Both the position numbers and the translations under genes were made by a program. The notes beneath the pieces were generated by a model. It was given only the letters and a program-made list of their open reading frames with translations. It searched no databases and was not told the DNA's origin. This document shows, piece by piece, positions 15,542 through 25,443 of a stretch of DNA of 64,000 bases (position 1 is its first letter; each line of letters opens with the position of its first letter). The DNA is from Candidatus Zymogenus saltonus (GTDB lineage: Bacteria; Desulfobacterota; Zymogenia; Zymogenales; Zymogenaceae), in assembly GCA_016929395.1 (NCBI GenBank), contig JAFGIX010000070.1, forward strand, positions 1-64,000, written 5' to 3'.

Positions 15542-17479
15542 CTAATCCAGAACCTCCCTTATTTCCCTCAGGAGCTTATTGGCCATGAAGGGCTTTTTCA
15601 CAAGGCCGGCCGCCCCAAGGTTGATAACGTCCCGGTACTGATTTACCTCGGAGTATCCGCTGGACAGGATAACCTTGATATCGGGATCGATTTCAAGCAG
15701 TTTTTTCAATACCTCTTCACCCCCAATGTCGGGCATAATGAAGTCGAGGATGACGAGATCTGTCGGTTTCTCTTTCTCCCTGAAGGCCTTGAGTCCCGCT
15801 TCACCCGAATCGTAGGCATACACCGTATAGCCCGCCTCGGTTAGGATATTCTTTAAGATCAGGAGAACCGCTTCCTCGCTTTCGATTATCATGATTGACT
15901 CCGTGCCACCCATGGCCTTTATATCAATCTTTTCTGTATCTTCCTTCTTTTCCGATTCAGCGGGGAAGTATAAAGTAATCTCCGTCCCTCTGTCCGTTTC
16001 GCTGTCAATGTTTATATAGCCTCCATGGTTTTTGACTATGCCGTAAACCACGGAGAGTCCGAGACCGATTCGCGACTTTTCGTCCTTGGTCGTAAAGTAG
16101 GGATCGAATACCCTGTTTAGGGTATCTCTATTCATTCCGATGCCGGTATCCTTCATCTTCAAACATACATATTCCCCGGTCTTGATACTATAGAGCCCCA
16201 TTTCGATTTCCTTTTCAACCTCTATAAGATATGTCTGAATTGTGAGTGTTCCCCCGTCGGTCATTGCTTCCAAGGCGTTCATCGAAAGGTTCATAACCAC
16301 CTGGGTCAGTTGTGAGATATCGCCCTCGATGTTCTTTAAATCACTCTCGATCTCCAGATTGATTGATATGGACTTTTCAAGTGCCTCAGAAGTGATTATA
16401 TTGTATACACTGTCTACCACTTTATTTATATTTACGGGAACAACCTCGAATTTCCCCTCTCTGGATCTGGAGTACGTAAGCAGTTGTGCCGTAAGCTCCG
16501 ATGCCCTGATGGCGGATTTTTGGATTGCCAAAAGCCCCTCGTAAACCGGGCCCATGTCGATGAACTTGTTCTTCAAAAACGAGGCATACCCCAAAATTGT
16601 GGCCGTGATGTTGTTGAAATCGTGGGCTACGCCGGCCGCCAGGGCGCCCACCGCCTTCATCTTCTGGCCCTCTATAAGATGCTCCTCCATCCTTTTTTGC
16701 TCGGTGATATCCTGCAGAATACCTATCATTCGGATCAATTTACCCGAGCCGTCGTAATGGGATTCCGCCTTGAAGTGGACAAACTTCAAAATACCCTCTC
16801 TCGTGATAATTCTGCATTCTATATATTCCGGCCTGTTTCCATTAATGACCGTCTTCATCAGGTTTTCGCATATCTTCTTGTCGTCAGGATGAACCAATTC
16901 CCTCATTTTCTCTATTGACGGAGGTTCGCTGATGTCCACTCCCAGAATTTTGTACATCTCGAAGGACCATACGGTATTGTCGTTCACGATATCCCATTCC
17001 CAGCTCCCCAATTTTGCGACTTCCTGCGCCTCTGACAGCAATTTTGAAATCCTCAACAGCTCTTCCTCGGCCCGCTTCTTCTCAATTGCGAGTCTGTGGC
17101 TTTCTAAAATCCGCTCTACTTTTATTGGAATCAGATCAATGTAACTGCCCTCGATATCCTTGACCAAGTAATCCCCCGCTCCCAGCTTCATGGCCTCCAC
17201 AGCGAGGTTCTCGTCGCCCGCCCCCGTTATCATCATTGTCGGAGGCATATCGCCTTCGGATGACAGTTTCTTCATCACCTCGAGACCGTTGAAAATCGGC
17301 ATTTCGTAATCGAGGGCGATCAGGTCATAAGAGCCGGCCTCATACATGGCCAGCCCCTCTTCGCCGTTTAGGGCGATGTCCACTTCGTAGCCTTCTCTTT
17401 TGAGGCTGTCTTTAACGAGGTGCGCGAGGCCGTTATCATCTTCAACGTATAGGATCTTGATTGGTTCTGACCGTAACAT
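15542..17479 (-). CDS. Hybrid histidine kinase REC-PAS-HisKA-HATPase-REC
   Basis: About 645 residues from the ATG at 17479 (GAGGGA seven bases upstream); an upstream ATG at 17521 lacks a ribosome site. Domains in order: N-terminal REC (ILYVEDDNG, phospho-acceptor in ALDYEMP, VKDIEGSYI), PAS (~residues 165-265), HisKA with VAHDFNNITATILGY, HATPase_c (N-box NLSMNALEAM, G1 MKDTGIGMN, G2 GLGLSVVYGIVKNHGG) and C-terminal REC (VILDFIMPDIGGEEV, Lys in VKKPFMANKL). It is a cytoplasmic kinase with receivers at both ends and no membrane segment. The N-terminal REC is a close paralogue of those at 3-686 and 731-1918. The last REC may pass phosphate on to a missing HPt protein. Confidence 0.93.
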   Translation of the reverse strand: MLRSEPIKILYVEDDNGLAHLVKDSLKREGYEVDIALNGEEGLAMYEAGSYDLIALDYEMPIFNGLEVMKKLSSEGDMPPTMMITGAGDENLAVEAMKLGAGDYLVKDIEGSYIDLIPIKVERILESHRLAIEKKRAEEELLRISKLLSEAQEVAKLGSWEWDIVNDNTVWSFEMYKILGVDISEPPSIEKMRELVHPDDKKICENLMKTVINGNRPEYIECRIITREGILKFVHFKAESHYDGSGKLIRMIGILQDITEQKRMEEHLIEGQKMKAVGALAAGVAHDFNNITATILGYASFLKNKFIDMGPVYEGLLAIQKSAIRASELTAQLLTYSRSREGKFEVVPVNINKVVDSVYNIITSEALEKSISINLEIESDLKNIEGDISQLTQVVMNLSMNALEAMTDGGTLTIQTYLIEVEKEIEMGLYSIKTGEYVCLKMKDTGIGMNRDTLNRVFDPYFTTKDEKSRIGLGLSVVYGIVKNHGGYINIDSETDRGTEITLYFPAESEKKEDTEKIDIKAMGGTESIMIIESEEAVLLILKNILTEAGYTVYAYDSGEAGLKAFREKEKPTDLVILDFIMPDIGGEEVLKKLLEIDPDIKVILSSGYSEVNQYRDVINLGAAGLVKKPFMANKLLREIREVLD

Positions 17480-17962
17480 GACAATTCCCTCTTGGTATTG
17501 CGCCTTAAGCGGATATGGCATGAACTCGCATTTTTAGGATAACACACTTAGGCCTTTTTAACAAGATTGTGACGAAAAATGAAATGAGTCTGCCTGCTTT
17601 ATCTATTTCCGATTTAAAGATTATCTCCTTATCGCGGCCTTTCACCGGAAAGTCAAATGGACCGATTCGTAACCTGTACGGTCCGCCCAACCTTCGGTCC
17701 AGATTTATCGTCCGGCCCAAGACAATCCGGGACAAAGAAACCGGACCGAACAATAAAATGTCCTTGTCAATAATGCAGTTAGGTGATAGATTAGTAATCC
17801 GTATTTTGATATCTGTTTTTCCCATTTTCTTAAAAGAGCAGATCTGAAAATTCTGTGTCAAAAAAATAGTGGTTCATTGTATGGACAATATGTTTTTTGT
17901 GTGAATTTTTTATGATTTTTAGACCTCTTTTTATTAAATCTTGCGACAATTTTCGCTGAATA
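17480..17962. other. Divergent intergenic region
   Basis: 483 bases between two divergent genes, with no credible small gene. The part at 17850-17960 is AT-rich and probably contains the promoter of the GMC oxidoreductase gene, but no clear -35/-10 pair stands out. Confidence 0.35.
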
Positions 17963-19264
17963 ATGAACGGAACAGAAATAGAATACGATGTGATAGTTGT
18001 GGGATCGGGCCCGGGCGGCTCCACGGTGGCCCGGGAGATGAGCCTTTCCGGGAAGAGGGTGCTCCTCCTTGAGAGGGGGGGTAACGTCAAACGGGTCGGA
18101 AACACCGTTTCGGCCGTCTTGATGAGCAAGAGCCTCGGCCTTACCTTGAGCCGCGAGGGGAACTGGGTCGTCAGCGGGGCGACCTACGGGGGGACTTCCA
18201 ATCTCGCCGCCGGCTGTGCCGTTCCCCCGCCGGAGATGGTCTTTGCCCCCCACGGTATAGATCTGACCGATGAGGTTGCCTGTGCCAAAAAGGAGATGTG
18301 GATAAACAGGCTCCCCGACGAGCTGGTGGGGGAAACAAACCTGAGGCTCCTCGAGGCCGCCAACGACCTCGGGAACGATTGGGATAAGATGGAAAGCTTC
18401 ATCGATCCCGAAAAATGCGTGCCCGAATGCTCCGACTGCATGTTCGGGTGCGGCAGGGGCGCAAAGTGGACGGCCAGGGTATACGGCGACGAGGCGCAGA
18501 GGAACGGGGCGGACCTCAAGCTCCGCACGAGGATAGACCGGGTATTGACGGAAAACGGCCGGGCCGTGGGCGTCGAGGGGAGGCGGCTGGGAAAAAGGGT
18601 GAGATATTTCGGGAAGGTTATCGTCCTCTCCGCCGCTTTGGGAAACGTACCGATTTTAAAGAGGGCCGGGATAGATGACGCCGGCAGGGGATTTGCCTGC
18701 GACTTCCTCAAGTTCGCGGCCGGGATCGGCAGGGGTATTGATTCAACGAAGGCAAATCCTATGACCGTGGGGACTCTGGAACATTACGAGTCGGACGGGC
18801 TGGTTATTATCCCCGTCTTCTACGGCTGGAGCACCTTTGCCGCGCATCTCCTTCTATCGAACCCGAGGCGTCTCCCGAAGCTCTTCAACCACCGGAGATA
18901 TACGGGGGTCATGGTCAAGATAAAAGACGATGTAGCGGGGGAGATCTACCCGGACGGCACATATTCCAAGCCGGTTACCGGCAAGGATCGAAAAAAGCTG
19001 GACAAGGGAGTAGAGATCGCAAAGAGGGTCTTGAAGAAGGTCGGGTGCAGGGAGGACTCTTTCTTCGTCTCGGAGCCGATGGGCGCCCATCCGTCGGCCT
19101 CCTGCAGGATCGGGGAGGTGGTGGACTCAAACCTCGAGACAAGGATAAAAAACCTCTACTGCTGCGACTCCAGCGTGTTTCCGGAGGCTCTGGGCCTCCC
19201 AGTCGTGTGGACTGTGGTCTCTCTGGGCAAAAGGCTCGCAAAACGCTTGAACTCCGTGATATAA
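17963..19264 (+). CDS. GMC-family FAD oxidoreductase
   Basis: 433 residues. N-terminal FAD-binding VVGSGPGGSTVAREMS and LLERGG; the C-terminal GMC pattern ends in YCCDSSVFPEALGLPVVWT with the conserved PLG-type loop before the NAD/FAD closing strand. Between lies a Cys cluster CVPECSDCMFGCGRGAKWTA (four Cys), seen in the subgroup of GMC-like dehydrogenases of anaerobes and possibly holding an Fe-S cluster. It oxidises an alcohol or a similar CH-OH substrate; which one is not evident. No export signal. There is no strong ribosome site before the ATG, but no better start. A PLP enzyme gene follows after 68 bases on the same strand. Confidence 0.8.
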   Translation: MNGTEIEYDVIVVGSGPGGSTVAREMSLSGKRVLLLERGGNVKRVGNTVSAVLMSKSLGLTLSREGNWVVSGATYGGTSNLAAGCAVPPPEMVFAPHGIDLTDEVACAKKEMWINRLPDELVGETNLRLLEAANDLGNDWDKMESFIDPEKCVPECSDCMFGCGRGAKWTARVYGDEAQRNGADLKLRTRIDRVLTENGRAVGVEGRRLGKRVRYFGKVIVLSAALGNVPILKRAGIDDAGRGFACDFLKFAAGIGRGIDSTKANPMTVGTLEHYESDGLVIIPVFYGWSTFAAHLLLSNPRRLPKLFNHRRYTGVMVKIKDDVAGEIYPDGTYSKPVTGKDRKKLDKGVEIAKRVLKKVGCREDSFFVSEPMGAHPSASCRIGEVVDSNLETRIKNLYCCDSSVFPEALGLPVVWTVVSLGKRLAKRLNSVI

Positions 19265-19332
19265 AATAAGGCTGTGTGGAAAAAAAGGTTACCGAAATCT
19301 ACCGTAATTCAAAATGAGTGGAATGATTAAAG

Positions 19333-20424
19333 ATGAAAGCTAACGTGATCGGAAACGAGAGGCCGTGGATTTTTTCCGAGTATCCCGAACTGAAAGGTAA
19401 AATTTCTTTTAAGTCGTACGGCGACTATCCCAGCGGCGTGGAGCACTTGAAAAGCCTAAGCAAAGTGATCGGCTCCGAGGTCTACATCAAGAGGGACGAC
19501 AGGGCGTCTTCCATATACGGGGGAAACAAGTGCCGGATGATGGAATTTATCATCCCGGACGCCCTGGACAGGAAGAGAAAATCGCTCGTCACCTGGGGGG
19601 CGATAGGCTCAAATCAGGTGCTTTCCTCGGTGATATTCGGAAACCAAGCCGGCTTTGACGACATCACCGCAATACACAACGTCCAGCCCTACCATCCGTA
19701 CGTCAAAAGGAACTTATTGATCTCCACTTCCTTAGGAGTCAAACAGCTCCTGGGGGGAAACGACTTGTTGCTGATTCTTAAGCTCTTCTATACGTACATC
19801 AAGAAGAAGATCACGGGGAAGAGGCCGTACCTGATCCCGCTGGTAGGCTCGGCGCCGATCTCGGTTCTCTCCTATTTCGATGCGGCCCTGGAGCTCAGGC
19901 GGCAGATAGACGGGGGGATATGTCCGAGGCCGGATTATATATTCGTCACCGTGGGAACCGGGGGCACCGCCGCGGGACTGATCCTCGGCTCGATGGTTTT
20001 CGGCGGCATAGGCGAGGTGGTGGGGGTCAGGACAGTTGAAAACTCCTTTGTAAGCGAGAGGATAATCGCCTGGGAGATAAACAGGACGCTGAAGTTTTTA
20101 AAAAGGCTGGGGGTCGATCTCAAAATCGGGAAGGTGAAGGCGGAGGAAATCAATATACTCCACGATTACCTGGGCGAGGGCTACGCCGAGTCCACGCCGG
20201 AGGGAAGCGAGGCCATAAAACTGTTGAAGGAGCTCGAGGATATCGACCTCGACGTGACCTACACGGGAAAGACGATGGCGGCTATGCTGGACATGGCGAG
20301 GGAGAAAAAGGAGAAGCGCTTCCTCTTCTGGCACACGTTGAACACTGTTGACATCACCCGCTACACGGATAAGCTCCCGGACGTGTCCGAGGCGCCGGAG
20401 CCCTTTCATAAGCACCTTCGATGA
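19333..20424 (+). CDS. PLP-dependent enzyme of the D-cysteine desulfhydrase / ACC deaminase family
   Basis: 363 residues, fold type II PLP enzyme. VYIKRDDRASSIYGGNKCRMME contains the PLP-binding Lys in GGNKCR; the phosphate-binding Gly-rich loop is VTVGTGGTAAGLILGS; WGAIGSNQVLSS is the Ser/Asn loop. The family deaminates or desulfhydrates D-Cys, 1-aminocyclopropane-1-carboxylate and related amino acids. A long basic insert ~residues 140-165 (KLFYTYIKKKITGKRP) makes it slightly longer than the usual ~330-residue enzymes. It follows the GMC gene closely and may be co-transcribed. Substrate not deducible. Confidence 0.8.
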   Translation: MKANVIGNERPWIFSEYPELKGKISFKSYGDYPSGVEHLKSLSKVIGSEVYIKRDDRASSIYGGNKCRMMEFIIPDALDRKRKSLVTWGAIGSNQVLSSVIFGNQAGFDDITAIHNVQPYHPYVKRNLLISTSLGVKQLLGGNDLLLILKLFYTYIKKKITGKRPYLIPLVGSAPISVLSYFDAALELRRQIDGGICPRPDYIFVTVGTGGTAAGLILGSMVFGGIGEVVGVRTVENSFVSERIIAWEINRTLKFLKRLGVDLKIGKVKAEEINILHDYLGEGYAESTPEGSEAIKLLKELEDIDLDVTYTGKTMAAMLDMAREKKEKRFLFWHTLNTVDITRYTDKLPDVSEAPEPFHKHLR

Positions 20425-20619
20425 GGGGGAATCTCGGCTGGGACCAAAGGCCGTTCTCCGGTCGACTTCGGGGGATGCCGATGTCGCGTTCGCAGATACT
20501 TGGACCGCCGTTTCTCGATCCGGGACGGCTGTTTTTTAAGGATTATTCGGGGGCTGTTTGTTTTAAGGGTCTTCGCCGATCAAGCCTCTTAAGCCCTGTA
20601 TTGAATGCGCCGAAAACCC

Positions 20620-21018
20620 TCACTCGAAGTAGTCCCTCAGATCGGGGGGGACCTTGTCTTTGTCCACCTCGAACAGCTCGACCAGGATGTCGTCCGGGGC
20701 GGGGACCATGATATACCTCCAGAGTCCGAAGTCCGCGACGCCCTTTCTCAGCACAACCCCGGCGGAGCGAAGCCTTTCCACTATCCCCTCGATGTCGTCG
20801 GTCTGTATCCCGAAGTGGTGGATGCTCGCCCTCCCGGGAACCTTCGGTGGCTGATCGTAGAAGTGGATCCTTCCCCTTCCCACCCTCATGAATACGTTCC
20901 TCGCCCCGGCAAGCTCCATGTCGAGGGCGACCCTCCCTCCGAAGAAATCCTCGTAGAAGCGGATGCTCTTATCGAGGTCCGACGCGAATATGTGGACGTG
21001 GTGTAAATGGGTTTCCAT
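20620..21018 (-). CDS. VOC (glyoxalase/dioxygenase superfamily) protein
   Basis: About 132 residues from the ATG at 21018, which has GAGGTGAG a few bases upstream; the ORF extends 24 codons farther but has no ribosome site there. One betaalphabetabetabeta module pair: LHHVHIFASDLDKSIRFYED (metal His), IHHFGIQTDDIEGIVERL (metal His) and DILVELFEVD (metal Glu). Candidate roles are lyase, epimerase or extradiol dioxygenase-like metal enzyme; methylmalonyl-CoA epimerase is possible but the protein is not diagnostic. It is convergent with the PLP enzyme gene. Confidence 0.8.
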   Translation of the reverse strand: METHLHHVHIFASDLDKSIRFYEDFFGGRVALDMELAGARNVFMRVGRGRIHFYDQPPKVPGRASIHHFGIQTDDIEGIVERLRSAGVVLRKGVADFGLWRYIMVPAPDDILVELFEVDKDKVPPDLRDYFE

Positions 21019-21425
21019 TTTTCTCACCTCAAGGATTTTTATCAATCTACATATACAATATACAATATTACAAAACGGCCGTCGGGTCAAATCAAACCCT
21101 TTGACTTTTGGGCCTCAAAGGGATATTTTAGCAACGACGGGTCTTGCGGCGGTGGAGTGGAGGGACCTTGGAAAGGGGGAAGCGGCGTTCCCACGGACGC
21201 GTCCCTCGAAAGACTCGGCCTGAAGCCGTAATTGTGTTTATTGAGCTGTTTCCGATTCCCTTGCATATCGTCTCCGGTCTCGTCAACCGTTTTCCTCCTA
21301 TTACAAAAAGCGACTTGACACCGAAGACGCCCGAATATAGAATATTAATGGTGGTCTTAAAAAAAGTGTGAAATAATTTCAGAGGGCTTATCGATAAAAA
21401 GTTTTACCTAATTTGGAGGTGTAAT
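21019..21425 (+). other. Intergenic region with promoter for the D-aminoacylase-like gene
   Basis: 407 bases. TTGACA (21315-21320) and TAGAAT (21338-21343), 17 bases apart, form a good sigma-70 promoter about 75 bases before the ATG at 21426. The left part shows no feature I can support. Confidence 0.6.
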
Positions 21426-23177
21426 ATGAAAGATATATTCACGAATCTTCTAAAGGGGCTGGTTGGAAGGCGCGGCTTTCTGAAGCTGATCGGAAAGACG
21501 GCGCTTTCCGCCTCGGCGCTCTCCCTCTTCGGTCCGAAGAGGCCGGAGGCACAGGCTAGGGTCTTCCCCTCCGGGAGCTCTGAGGTGCTGCTTAAAAATG
21601 GGCTTATCGTCGACGGGACGGGAAAGAAGGGCTTTTTAGGAAACCTCCTGATCAGGGGTAACAAGATAGCCGACGTGACGGGAGAGGATGTCAAGACAAG
21701 CGGGGCGGTTATCGACTGCACCGGGAAGGTGATCTCGCCCGGGATCATCGACGCCCACTCACACATGGACTGGTACCTGCCGATAGAGGGGCATCCCGAG
21801 GTGAAGACTACTTTCACCGGCCAGGGGGTGACCACGTTCGTTGCCGGAAACTGCGGTTACGGGATAGCAGGTTTCAGGAAGGACTCCACAACCATGGACA
21901 AGGTTCGATTCATCGACAAGGGGCTCTTTAAGCTCGAATGGAACACGATGGAGGAGTACTTCTCCCACCTTAAAAAGATGGGTTTGACTCACAACCTTGT
22001 GAACCTGGCGGGCCACGGCACCACGAGGGCGTCGATGAGGGGATTCGATGCGAGCCCCCTGAACAAAGGCGAGATGACGGAGATCTTAAGCCACCTCGAG
22101 TTGGCGATGGATCAGGGGGCCTACGGAGTCTCCTTCGGTCTCCAGTACGAGCCGGGAATATTCGCCACATTGGACGAGATCGGGGAGATCGCAAAGCTGA
22201 TAAAGAAGAAGGACAAGATTCTCACCGTCCACATGAAGGCGTACTCCTCCCTCTCGGGGACGTATCCGCTTAAGCTCTTCGGCACGCCTCACAACCTCTT
22301 GGGGATCGAAGACATGATCAATGTGGCCAGGGAGACCGGCGTCAGGATGGAGCTATCCCACCTGATCTTCGTGGGGGAGAAGACGTGGAAGACGGTCGAC
22401 GAGGCGCTGACGATGATCGACGGCGCCGTATCGGAAGGCCTCGACGTCAAGTTCGACACCTACTCCTACCACTGCGGGACGTCCATCATAAACGTCTTTT
22501 TCCCGGAGTGGTTCCTGGCGAAGGTCCCCGGAGCCTACGAGGACAGGAAATTGATGAAAAAGCTCAAGAGGCAGATATTCCTCATGGAGTCGCTTCTGGG
22601 CTTCGGGTACAAGGATATCCAGATAACCGACGCCAAGTGCGAGGAGCTGGAAGAGTATAACGGGATGTTCCTCTATGACATAGCCAAGAAAAGAAACAAG
22701 CCCCAGTTTGAAAACTTCATAGACTTCGCCAGGAAGAGCGGCGGCATTGCCCGGGTCTTGAACCACAGGTACACTAACCTCGAGATCGTGGAGGAGCTTA
22801 TGAGGCACCCGGCCTCCCTGTTCATGACGGACGCCCTGCCGGCCCTCGATGGGGTGCAGAACCCCGGCTGCAGCGGCTGCTTCCCGAGGTTTTTCCAGAT
22901 AGCGAGGGACAACAAAGTCATCTCCCTGGAGGAGGCGATATACAAGATGTCCGGCGCCTCGATGGAGAGGTTCAATATCAAGGACAGGGGGATATTGAAG
23001 GCAGGGCTTGCGGCCGACGTTCTCGTCTTCGACGAGAAGGGGATTGTGGACAACAACACCCTCACCGAGACCGACAGGGCGCCCTCCGGGATAGAGGCGG
23101 TGTTCATAAACGGCGTGCAGGTCCTGAAGGACGGCGCCGTCGACGGCTCGATCAACGCGGGAGTCGTCGTCTCGTAG
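21426..23177 (+). CDS. Tat-exported D-aminoacylase / N-acyl-D-amino-acid deacylase-like amidohydrolase
   Basis: 583 residues. The N-terminus GRRGFLKLIGKTALSASALS is a twin-arginine signal with a hydrophobic stretch, so a folded, metal-loaded enzyme should reach the periplasm. The amidohydrolase barrel shows GIIDAHSHMDWYL (metal His pair), FVAGNCGYGIAGF, a hydrophobic HMKAY strand and ELSHLIFVGEKTW; the Lys or Cys ligand block resembles the D-aminoacylase group of the superfamily. Substrates are N-acyl-D-amino acids or D-hydantoin-like compounds; cell-wall D-amino acids are a plausible source. A sigma-70 promoter lies upstream and a strong terminator follows. Confidence 0.82.
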   Translation: MKDIFTNLLKGLVGRRGFLKLIGKTALSASALSLFGPKRPEAQARVFPSGSSEVLLKNGLIVDGTGKKGFLGNLLIRGNKIADVTGEDVKTSGAVIDCTGKVISPGIIDAHSHMDWYLPIEGHPEVKTTFTGQGVTTFVAGNCGYGIAGFRKDSTTMDKVRFIDKGLFKLEWNTMEEYFSHLKKMGLTHNLVNLAGHGTTRASMRGFDASPLNKGEMTEILSHLELAMDQGAYGVSFGLQYEPGIFATLDEIGEIAKLIKKKDKILTVHMKAYSSLSGTYPLKLFGTPHNLLGIEDMINVARETGVRMELSHLIFVGEKTWKTVDEALTMIDGAVSEGLDVKFDTYSYHCGTSIINVFFPEWFLAKVPGAYEDRKLMKKLKRQIFLMESLLGFGYKDIQITDAKCEELEEYNGMFLYDIAKKRNKPQFENFIDFARKSGGIARVLNHRYTNLEIVEELMRHPASLFMTDALPALDGVQNPGCSGCFPRFFQIARDNKVISLEEAIYKMSGASMERFNIKDRGILKAGLAADVLVFDEKGIVDNNTLTETDRAPSGIEAVFINGVQVLKDGAVDGSINAGVVVS

Positions 23178-23259
23178 GGGGGGAAGCGGGCCTTTGATTT
23201 AACCAAATATGGAAATCTATGAACATCGGGGACTGAATGATTATTTGCCCTGAGAACGA

Positions 23260-23289
23260 GGGGGGTCTTTTTAAGGCCCCCTTTTTTTA
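23260..23289 (+). terminator. Intrinsic terminator of the D-aminoacylase-like gene
   Basis: GGGGGTC (23261-23267) pairs with GGCCCCC (23275-23281) with one G-U pair, then seven T. Confidence 0.85.
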
Positions 23290-23362
23290 TTGGAGATTTA
23301 TCTCGTTTATTTAGACCGAACGCAAGGCTATCCCCATTTTTTGAACAACAAGTATAAACGTT

Positions 23363-23391
23363 TTGCATTTGCATCGATAGTTCGCTATTAT
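23363..23391 (+). promoter_or_regulatory. Probable sigma-70 promoter of the GH5 gene
   Basis: TTGCAT (23363-23368) and TATTAT (23386-23391), spaced by 17 bases, about 60 bases before the start codon at 23449. Confidence 0.45.
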
Positions 23392-23448
23392 TATGGAGGG
23401 TATTGTTAAAGGGAAAAGAGGAGATAAGATATTTTTTGGGGGTTACAG

Positions 23449-25437
23449 ATGTCACCGAAGGAGCAATTATCACGGCTTAATATCGACGGGGAGTGGTTTG
23501 TCGACGAGAAGGGTAGAAAGGCCATCCTTAAGGGGGTGAACCTCGGTGGGGACTCTAAGGTGCCCTATCCCTACGGCGGGACGGAACTCCCCACGGACTT
23601 CTCCGACCACAGGGAGGTGTCATTCATCGGAAGGCCGTTTCCCTTAGAAAAGGCCCACGAGCACCTGTCGCGCCTGAGGGCCTGGGGCTTCAACGTCCTT
23701 CGCCTCCTGACGACCTGGGAGGCGGTGGAGCACGCCGGCCCCGGCAAATACGACGAGGAATATCTCGACTACTACGCCGAGGTGTGCAGGCTCGCCGGGG
23801 AACACGGCCTTTACGTCTTCGTCGATTTTCACCAGGACGTCTGGAGCCGGATGACCGGCGGCGACGGGGCGCCCTGCTGGCTCTTCGAGAAGGTGGGGAT
23901 CGACTACACGAAGATACCGCAGGCCGACGCCGCGGTGGTCATGCAGAACCTCTACGACTACGGCGACCCCCGGCCCCGCCAGGGCGAAAACTACCCGCAG
24001 ATGTGCTGGGCCTCCAACTACGATTACCCGAGCAACGGAATCATGTGGACCCTCTTCTTTGGCGGCAAAGACTTCGCCCCGGACCTCAAAATCGACGGCG
24101 TCAACGTCCAGGACTACATGCAGGGTTGTTACCTCAACTGCCTGAAGGAGGTCGGAAAGAGGGTCAAGGATCTCCCGAACGTCCTCGGCTTCGATACCTT
24201 AAACGAGCCGCACTACGGCTGGATCGAGAGCTATCTCGACGACTCAATCGAGGCGGAGGGTGGGGAGAAGAAGCAGGTTCTCGGCTTGGTCTGGAAGCCG
24301 ATCGAGGCCCTCTACTGCGCAAGCGGAAATTCGGTTAAGCTCCCAAAGATGAAAATATCGATCTTGAGGGCCGGAATCGCCGTGGAGAAGGTGGTGACCG
24401 CAAACCCGAACGGCGTCTCGATCTGGCTTGAGGGGAGAAAAGACCCGTTTGCGGCCGCCGGGGCCTGGGGGGTGAAGAGGGACGGGGGATACGAGATTCT
24501 TAGAAACGATTTCTTCAGGGTAGTCAACGGGAGGGAGGTAGATTTCGACCGGGACTACCTTTTCCCCTTCTTCCACCGCGTCGCCGAAGCGGTGAGGGAG
24601 ATCAATCCCGAGTGGCTGATCTTCGCCGAGAAACCTGAGGAGAGGGAGAGGTACGAGCGGGAGTTCGTTGGCGATGTCCCGGAGAGAATGGTCAACGCCT
24701 CTCACTGGTACGACATCGTGACGCTTGCAACCAAGCTCTCCTTATATCCGGTCAAGTTCGACCACAGGCGCAATAAACTGCTCTTCGGCGGGAAGAGGAT
24801 CCAGAGGATGTACGAGGAGCAGCTGGGGATACTTAAGGATGCGTCGGGGAGGGTCAGGGGGAAATGTCCGACCCTCGTCGGCGAGTTCGGCCTCCCCTAC
24901 GACCTCAACGGAGCAAGGGCCTACAAAAGGTGGGCGAGGGGGAGCCGCTCCCCGAAGATATGGAGGAGCCACGTCATGGCGCTTGACCTGATGTACAACG
25001 CCATGGACGCGCTATTTTTGAACTCGACCCAGTGGAACTACACCGCCACAAACAGCAACGACCTCAAGATAGGCGACCGGTGGAACCAGGAGGACCTGAG
25101 CATATTCAGCGAAGACCAGAGGGACGATCCCTCCGATATAAACAGCGGCGGGAGGGCGCTTGAAGGTTTTGTCCGCCCTTTCCCCCCATTCACCCAGGGG
25201 ACGCCGATTGAGTCGAGATTCGACAGAAGAAAGGGCGTGTACATTTTGAGGTACACGGCAGACACGAAGATAAAGGCCCCCACCGTGGTATTCGTTCCCC
25301 GCCTCCAGTTCCCAAAGGGATGCAGCATCGATGTGGAAGGTCCTAAGGGGTGCGAGGTGACCGAGGACAAAGAAGCCCAGCTCTTCACAATCACCGCCGG
25401 CGGCGACGGCGAGACGACGGTGACGATCAGGAGATAG
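23449..25437 (+). CDS. Glycoside hydrolase family 5, glucosylceramidase/endoglycoceramidase-like
   Basis: 662 residues. The GH5 barrel starts LKGVNLGGDSKVPYP and holds RLLTTWEAVEH, VFVDFHQDVWSRM and the acid/base Glu253 in FDTLNEPHYGW. The nucleophile is likely Glu479 in TLVGEFGLPYDL. A separate C-terminal beta domain spans ~580-662. The DFHQD motif followed by a long insert before NEPH is typical of endoglycoceramidase-like GH5 members, including eukaryotic glucosylceramidase homologues (family knowledge). No signal peptide is visible, so it should act in the cytosol on an imported glycoside or glycolipid. It is flanked by a terminator and by REP-like repeats, so it is probably monocistronic. 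Exact substrate is uncertain. Confidence 0.82.
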   Translation: MSPKEQLSRLNIDGEWFVDEKGRKAILKGVNLGGDSKVPYPYGGTELPTDFSDHREVSFIGRPFPLEKAHEHLSRLRAWGFNVLRLLTTWEAVEHAGPGKYDEEYLDYYAEVCRLAGEHGLYVFVDFHQDVWSRMTGGDGAPCWLFEKVGIDYTKIPQADAAVVMQNLYDYGDPRPRQGENYPQMCWASNYDYPSNGIMWTLFFGGKDFAPDLKIDGVNVQDYMQGCYLNCLKEVGKRVKDLPNVLGFDTLNEPHYGWIESYLDDSIEAEGGEKKQVLGLVWKPIEALYCASGNSVKLPKMKISILRAGIAVEKVVTANPNGVSIWLEGRKDPFAAAGAWGVKRDGGYEILRNDFFRVVNGREVDFDRDYLFPFFHRVAEAVREINPEWLIFAEKPEERERYEREFVGDVPERMVNASHWYDIVTLATKLSLYPVKFDHRRNKLLFGGKRIQRMYEEQLGILKDASGRVRGKCPTLVGEFGLPYDLNGARAYKRWARGSRSPKIWRSHVMALDLMYNAMDALFLNSTQWNYTATNSNDLKIGDRWNQEDLSIFSEDQRDDPSDINSGGRALEGFVRPFPPFTQGTPIESRFDRRKGVYILRYTADTKIKAPTVVFVPRLQFPKGCSIDVEGPKGCEVTEDKEAQLFTITAGGDGETTVTIRR

Positions 25438-25443
25438 GCTGTT

